Positions 56,481-59,868 of a stretch of DNA of 59,868 bases are shown here, piece by piece (position 1 is the stretch's first letter; the number at the start of each line of letters is the position of its first letter). The stretch spans positions 1-59,868 of the IMG/VR virus record IMGVR_UViG_3300043811_000165. The stretch is one strand, 5' to 3'. The notes under the pieces are model-generated. The model worked only from the letters and a program-made list of their open reading frames with translations. It was not told the origin of the DNA and made no database searches. This DNA is from a virus. Both the position numbers and the translations under genes were made by a program.

Positions 56481-57160
56481 CAAATGACCCTCCTATTCAA
56501 CCAGCGGATCAACCCATAAACCCCAGCGGCAATCGCCACCGGAGTCAAAGCAAGGGTCATCTTCTCAATCGGCGTCTCATACACCGGCCATTCCCGTATT
56601 CGGGTGTGCGGGCATTCCCATCCCGGATATTCGCCATGTGAAAAATCAAGCGGAATTCGCCGGCCGTCCGGACCTTCGGGATACGCGGCAACATAAATGT
56701 GCGAATACTCCCGCGGCCGGTCCTGATCCGCGGCCACCGTCACGAGCGCGCAAGGAATTCCCAAGGAGGTCAACAGGCACGCCCCATACATCGTGAACCC
56801 GTCGCAGTCCTCCACTCCCACCCCCCGGAGCGCAATCAGCATCGACTGATCGACCGGTCGGATGAAAACTTCAACGATGTCGTTTTTTCGCGGGTCCGTC
56901 GTGTCCAGGTCCTTCGCGATATCGACGTCCTGTTTAAACTTCATCGACGGCTTGATGAGTTTCCAGACCCCTGATATCGCATCGCCGTCGCGCATCGCCC
57001 GCGCCGCATCCGCCCGGATCGGTTCGGACATTGCGTCTTTACGAATGAAGCAGATTGCTTTGGCCACCGCCTGGCGAACCTGGGCGTCCGGATCGTCGGA
57101 CATGCGGTCAAAGTGGTAGGCCACTTTCACACCGAAATCGGGATGGTACGCCGTGTTCAT
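56480..57160 (-). CDS. Transglutaminase-like cysteine protease with C-terminal TM
   Basis: The 226-aa product has VGVEDCDGFTMYGACLLTSL (Cys119), YSHIYVAAYPEG (His154) and RIPLDFSHGE (Asp172), the Cys-His-Asp order of transglutaminase-like peptidases. A C-terminal TM segment (LALTPVAIAAGVYGLIRWLN) follows. It may process or anchor virion proteins. It is the first gene of the structural operon. Confidence 0.7.
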   Translation of the reverse strand: MNTAYHPDFGVKVAYHFDRMSDDPDAQVRQAVAKAICFIRKDAMSEPIRADAARAMRDGDAISGVWKLIKPSMKFKQDVDIAKDLDTTDPRKNDIVEVFIRPVDQSMLIALRGVGVEDCDGFTMYGACLLTSLGIPCALVTVAADQDRPREYSHIYVAAYPEGPDGRRIPLDFSHGEYPGWECPHTRIREWPVYETPIEKMTLALTPVAIAAGVYGLIRWLNRRVI

Positions 57161-57186
57161 TAGTACTGGTACTTGCGTTGGGTACT

Positions 57187-57231
57187 ATATTGCACTAGAA
57201 TTTTGGAACGTGTCAAGCGAACATAGATATA
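57187..57231. promoter_or_regulatory. Divergent promoters flanking the structural and 515-aa genes
   Basis: Leftward: TTGACA (57216-57211), 18 bases, CAATAT (57192-57187). Rightward: TTGGAA (57203-57208), 17 bases, GATATA (57226-57231). Three GTACT/GTACC motifs lie between the leftward -10 and the ATG at 57160, probably an operator. Confidence 0.6.
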
Positions 57232-57262
57232 GATATATATATCAGCCGACGTCGGGGGAACC

Positions 57263-58810
57263 GTGGCAAAAACCTATCTGAGCATCCCGGCAAAGTCGAA
57301 ATGCTCCCTTCCGTTGCCCGATCAGACGTCATTTAAGGACAATGATCGACGCAAAGACGCGATCAAATTCTTCGAGTACTGGCAAAACATGCCCGAAGAT
57401 TTGAAAGCGATCACGAAAGTACGCGTTTACCGGGTGAAACCGCCTGTTGATCTCAAAAAGATCGGCCTGCGGGTGAAATCTCTGGAAATCTGGCAGGGTG
57501 CGATTCCTTTCGTGCCTGAAGATTACGAGAAGCAGTTTTATCATAAGTTCGGCGGCGGGGATTACCGGTGCAGCCTAGAGGAGATCGGCTTGGGCGGGGG
57601 AGAAGTCTGCGAAGCTCTCTTTTCCCTGCCTGACTGGGAAACGTATCCGCCCAAAGTGGCGGATGGATCGCTGCTGACCGAAACAAATGCTGGGCAGGAA
57701 TATATTCAGTGGCGGGCGCGCCGCGGCGATCCGGTAGGCGGAATAAAGCCAGAATCCGAAACCGCCGAAGGAGAGGATTTTATGGAAGTCGGAAAGTCTA
57801 CAAGTCCGGTTGCCGCAATGGTCGACGGGTTCACGAACCTGGCGACGACGCTGGTCAGTGACGCCAAAGCCGAGGCACGGGACGCAAGAATTGAACTTAA
57901 AGAAGCCGCCGCCGCACGAACGGCCGCAGTTCCCACCACCGACACCGTGACCCATGCCGCGGCCGAGGGAATCAAACTGATGGGCGACGTAACGCGCGAG
58001 GTGATGAAGAACTCGAATGCACCGGACCCCGTCGAGATGTTCAAGAGTTTTGCCGCGCTGATGCCGCCGCCGCCCGATCCTTCTCCCATGTTCAACACCA
58101 TCCTGACTGTAGTGCAGGAATCGAATAAGACCATGCTCCAAATGGTGATGAACCAGAATTCAGAGTTGAAAAGCGAAATCCTTACTCTGCGGAACTCGAA
58201 TACTGCGGTTGCCGTCCAGTCGAAATCAGCCGCTGATCAATTGCGCGAAATCCGCGACAACGCCGAAATGTTGGGCTACACGCGCAACGGAAACGGAGCA
58301 TCGGCAACACCTGCGAAGTCCACATTCGAGGAGTGGGGTCCGATCATCCAGATGGGCCTCCAGATTTTCTCGCCTCTCCTGAATGCCCTCACGATGAAAC
58401 TTGCCGGCAACGGAGGTATGCCGGGACAGGCGCCGCAACCAGGCGCAGCAGCTCCAGCGCCCAATCCTCAGCCCGCGCCGCCGCCCGACAATCCACTGTT
58501 GAGATTCTTAAAAGGATTCGAGCCGACGTTCATGTCGCACTTGCAGACGATCGATTGCAACGGGTTTACTCTCGCATCGCAGGTTCTGTCCGGAGGAACC
58601 GGGGGAATGGAAACGATTCCTGGTCGGGCCAATTACAACTGGATCAAAACGAATCTCGGCTTCCGGCCAGATCGGACGTGCGGGCTTGATGCGCTGATCC
58701 GAACGTATGAACCGATGTGGAACATCATTGAGAAGGATCTGCCAAAATATCAAATGTTTCTTTCTCAATTTTTGAATTATGATGATCAGGTGGGGACGCA
58801 GCCTTCTTGA
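57263..58810 (+). CDS. Large hypothetical protein, metagenomic virus family
   Basis: GTG at 57263 begins a 515-aa protein. The N-terminal part has YLSIPAKSKCSLPLPDQTSF and WQNMPEDLKAITKVRVYRVK. The middle is helical (DAKAEARDARIELKEAAAAR, NQNSELKSEILTLRNSNT). A Pro/Ala linker precedes a C-terminal domain (GFEPTFMSHLQTIDCNGFTL, ANYNWIKTNLGFRPDRTCGL). A scaffolding or assembly role is possible, unproven. Confidence 0.55.
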   Translation: MAKTYLSIPAKSKCSLPLPDQTSFKDNDRRKDAIKFFEYWQNMPEDLKAITKVRVYRVKPPVDLKKIGLRVKSLEIWQGAIPFVPEDYEKQFYHKFGGGDYRCSLEEIGLGGGEVCEALFSLPDWETYPPKVADGSLLTETNAGQEYIQWRARRGDPVGGIKPESETAEGEDFMEVGKSTSPVAAMVDGFTNLATTLVSDAKAEARDARIELKEAAAARTAAVPTTDTVTHAAAEGIKLMGDVTREVMKNSNAPDPVEMFKSFAALMPPPPDPSPMFNTILTVVQESNKTMLQMVMNQNSELKSEILTLRNSNTAVAVQSKSAADQLREIRDNAEMLGYTRNGNGASATPAKSTFEEWGPIIQMGLQIFSPLLNALTMKLAGNGGMPGQAPQPGAAAPAPNPQPAPPPDNPLLRFLKGFEPTFMSHLQTIDCNGFTLASQVLSGGTGGMETIPGRANYNWIKTNLGFRPDRTCGLDALIRTYEPMWNIIEKDLPKYQMFLSQFLNYDDQVGTQPS

Positions 58811-58874
58811 TTTTGGCCTCATCGCAGTTGAGTCTTCGACCGAAGTTTTGAGCGTTCGACCAGGAGGGGGTTTT

Positions 58875-59033
58875 GTGGAACACGGCGAATATCCGATTTT
58901 GAAAGAGTACTGTGATCGATGGGAGGTTGAAGTGCTAGACCAGACCGTCCGCCCCTGGTTGGTACGTGTGACGACGTTCACCGGGCCGGGTGCGGAGCAG
59001 ATGGCGCGGTCGATGTACGATTCGATTCGGTAG
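58875..59033 (+). CDS. Small hypothetical protein after a repeat inner end
   Basis: GTG at 58875 follows AGGAGGGGG of a type I copy. The 52-aa product (MEHGEYPILKEYCDRWEVEV...) ends FTGPGAEQMARSMYDSIR. No reversed copy follows it, so this is a single-ended case. Confidence 0.45.
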   Translation: MEHGEYPILKEYCDRWEVEVLDQTVRPWLVRVTTFTGPGAEQMARSMYDSIR

Positions 59034-59271
59034 ATTCGACCAGCCGCAAAAAGTACAGATCAATGGATCGAACTGCCGCCTCTCCGCAATGGGCATGAGC
59101 TAGTTTTATGATGGCCTGCATTTGGCCAACCCGTTCGATGGTCCCGAATTGGCTCAGTTTCCAGCGGTTCCAATCGCGGATTATTCTTCCTCGTCGATCC
59201 GTGAAATAGCCAGTGGGCATTACGATCTCAATTCTGTCTCCGACTTGGAACGGTCGTTCGCGGCGTGTCAT
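58978..59271 (-). CDS. Small beta-rich protein coupled to the DUF5131 gene
   Basis: ATG at 59271 overlaps the upstream TGA. The 97-aa frame (TRRERPFQVGDRIEIVMPTG, GTIERVGQMQAIIKLAHAHC) looks SH3-like. Its C-terminus overlaps the end of the rightward gene antiparallel. Confidence 0.5.
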   Translation of the reverse strand: MTRRERPFQVGDRIEIVMPTGYFTDRRGRIIRDWNRWKLSQFGTIERVGQMQAIIKLAHAHCGEAAVRSIDLYFLRLVESTESNRTSTAPSAPHPAR

Positions 59272-59867
59272 TTTGGGAACTGCTTCCACTCGCGACCGTC
59301 GAGGAGTGCCCCCGCTCTCTTCTTGCCGATCTTCTCCATGTAGGGAACCGATGAATCCCATTTGTGTCCGTACTCGCCCCACTGCTTGAAGAAAAACGCA
59401 ACGCCCGCCGCTTCGCACTGATCGCGCACAGATCGAAACCAATCGGGATGTGGAGGGCGTGCGCCGGGTCCTGATTCCCCGCCCGCGATGATCCAGTCGA
59501 GACCGCGCTCAGCTTCGTAGCGCCGATGTGGATGTAGATCCGAACCCATCGATGGGATAGTGGATAGGAACGTAGAGAAATCCACCGGCCCCAGCGCCGG
59601 TTCATAACTGACGAAGCGGATGGCGGCGGGAGTCTGCAACAGAAGCGCGATGCGCGCATCGGCGGTTATTTTGTCTTCGACGGAGACTCCGAGCCAGACG
59701 TTGGGTAGCGGCCAACCCTTGTACAGTCGCACCGCATCTTCGTTGATGCCGCGACTGGGAACTGGATCTATCACATCCTGAACTCGCCGCCGCGCTTCAT
59801 GCCCGTGGTTCTCGGAAAGGTAAAAATATACTTGACTTACCACGCTAGTTCGGGCATACTTAGTCAT
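59268..59867 (-). CDS. Phage Gp37/Gp68 (DUF5131) protein, N-terminally incomplete
   Basis: The product contains WPLPNVWLGVSVEDKITADA, LLLQTPAAIRFVSYEPALGP, LDWIIAGGESGPGARP and AFFFKQWGEYG, all typical of Gp37/Gp68 proteins. The characteristic N-terminal iron-sulfur-like Cys region is missing. The first ~35 residues look unrelated, so the true start is beyond the window or there is a frameshift. Confidence 0.7.
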   Translation of the reverse strand: MTKYARTSVVSQVYFYLSENHGHEARRRVQDVIDPVPSRGINEDAVRLYKGWPLPNVWLGVSVEDKITADARIALLLQTPAAIRFVSYEPALGPVDFSTFLSTIPSMGSDLHPHRRYEAERGLDWIIAGGESGPGARPPHPDWFRSVRDQCEAAGVAFFFKQWGEYGHKWDSSVPYMEKIGKKRAGALLDGREWKQFPK

Positions 59868-59868
59868 G

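Larger units (their letters stand above)
961..58872. repeat. Type I dispersed inverted-repeat family (about 60 copies)
   Basis: Each copy is about 57-64 bp, with outer end TTTGGCCTCATCGG, a variable middle often containing GGCTTCG, and inner end GCGTTCGACCAGGAGGGGTT. Approximate starts with the outer end at left (+ orientation): 961, 3595, 5214, 6673, 7605, 8158, 8920, 9694 (divergent), 10494, 11089, 12343, 13664, 14764, 15510, 16195, 17817, 18759, 19683 (split), 23593 (divergent), 25252, 30317, 30855, 32444, 33338, 34987, 36542, 45850, 48593, 51651, 53352, 54752, 56336, 58811. Reverse orientation: 2842, 5483 (half), 6069, 7285, 7944, 8464, 9134, 11608, 12941, 16070, 19074, 22769, 24386, 26614, 28695, 30403, 31793, 32800, 33906, 34930, 36630, 37957, 40464, 43366, 44152, 51738, 53440, 54839, 56422. 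Copies were found by eye, so ends are good to a few bases. Confidence 0.9.

Noticed and set aside
961-58872. CRISPR array
   Set aside because: Repeats are not regularly spaced, enclose genes and alternate in orientation. No cas genes are present.
961-58872. Selected C-terminal peptide tag (LLVERS...EAK) as the primary feature
   Set aside because: The same DNA is read in a second frame or not at all in several genes, and it also occurs without genes in the empty pairs.

Overview
The window looks like part of a large bacterial virus or virus-derived element. It is moderately GC-rich and almost fully coding, with tightly overlapping (ATGA/GTGA/TGATG) genes on both strands. Phage-type genes include a replisome-organiser-like protein, a GH25 lysozyme, a lytic transglycosylase, an HD hydrolase, a DUF3310 protein, a cytosine methyltransferase with its overlapping partner, a serine recombinase and a Gp37/Gp68 (DUF5131) protein. 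I see no large terminase, portal, tape measure or tail sheath gene. Instead there is a HerA/FtsK-type ATPase plus a large cluster of small one- or two-TM proteins, jelly-roll-like proteins and Arg-rich basic proteins. That pattern suggests a tailless, possibly membrane-containing virion, perhaps of a soil bacterium. The host cannot be named from this sequence. Genes are cut or broken at both ends (DUF3800 at left, DUF5131 at right), so the window is a fragment.

Layout. 0-3.5 kb: a leftward replication-like operon, then a rightward lysozyme. 3.6-6.5 kb: two leftward operons of small genes whose promoters share a CAGTAC-type box. 6.6-13.7 kb: a rightward operon of small accessory genes from a strong sigma70-like promoter (TTGACG/17/TACACT). 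13.7-16.1 kb: a leftward operon with a DnaA-box-like palindrome in its promoter. 16.2-19.7 kb: rightward genes led by a ribbon-helix-helix protein. 19.7-22.7 kb: a 2.97-kb transposon-like insertion with imperfect terminal inverted repeats and a 9-bp target duplication. 22.8-30.3 kb: secreted or surface proteins, an IS1595-like remnant and tRNA-like sequences. 30.5-36.5 kb: recombinase, ATPase, and methyltransferase with its overlapping partner. 36.7-57.2 kb: a long leftward structural module. 57.2-59.9 kb: a rightward 515-aa gene of unknown function, then leftward genes.

The most striking feature is a dispersed inverted-repeat family of about 60 copies of a ~60-bp element (type I), plus nine copies of a related end (type II). 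They punctuate gene boundaries over nearly the whole window. The outer end reads TTTGGCCTCATCGG and the inner end GCGTTCGACCAGGAGGGGTT. Copies often alternate in orientation, so that single small genes lie between two inward-facing copies like cassettes. The inner end supplies an AGGAG ribosome-binding site for the enclosed gene. The distal copy encodes that gene's C-terminal tail (LLVERS...EAK, or the same DNA in a second frame) and its stop, and its outer GAGG acts as ribosome-binding site for the next backbone gene. Six near-identical ~145-bp 'empty' copy pairs sit mainly in the structural module. This looks like an undescribed system of inverted-repeat-bounded gene cassettes, or a MITE family, that has colonised a viral genome while preserving translation on both sides.
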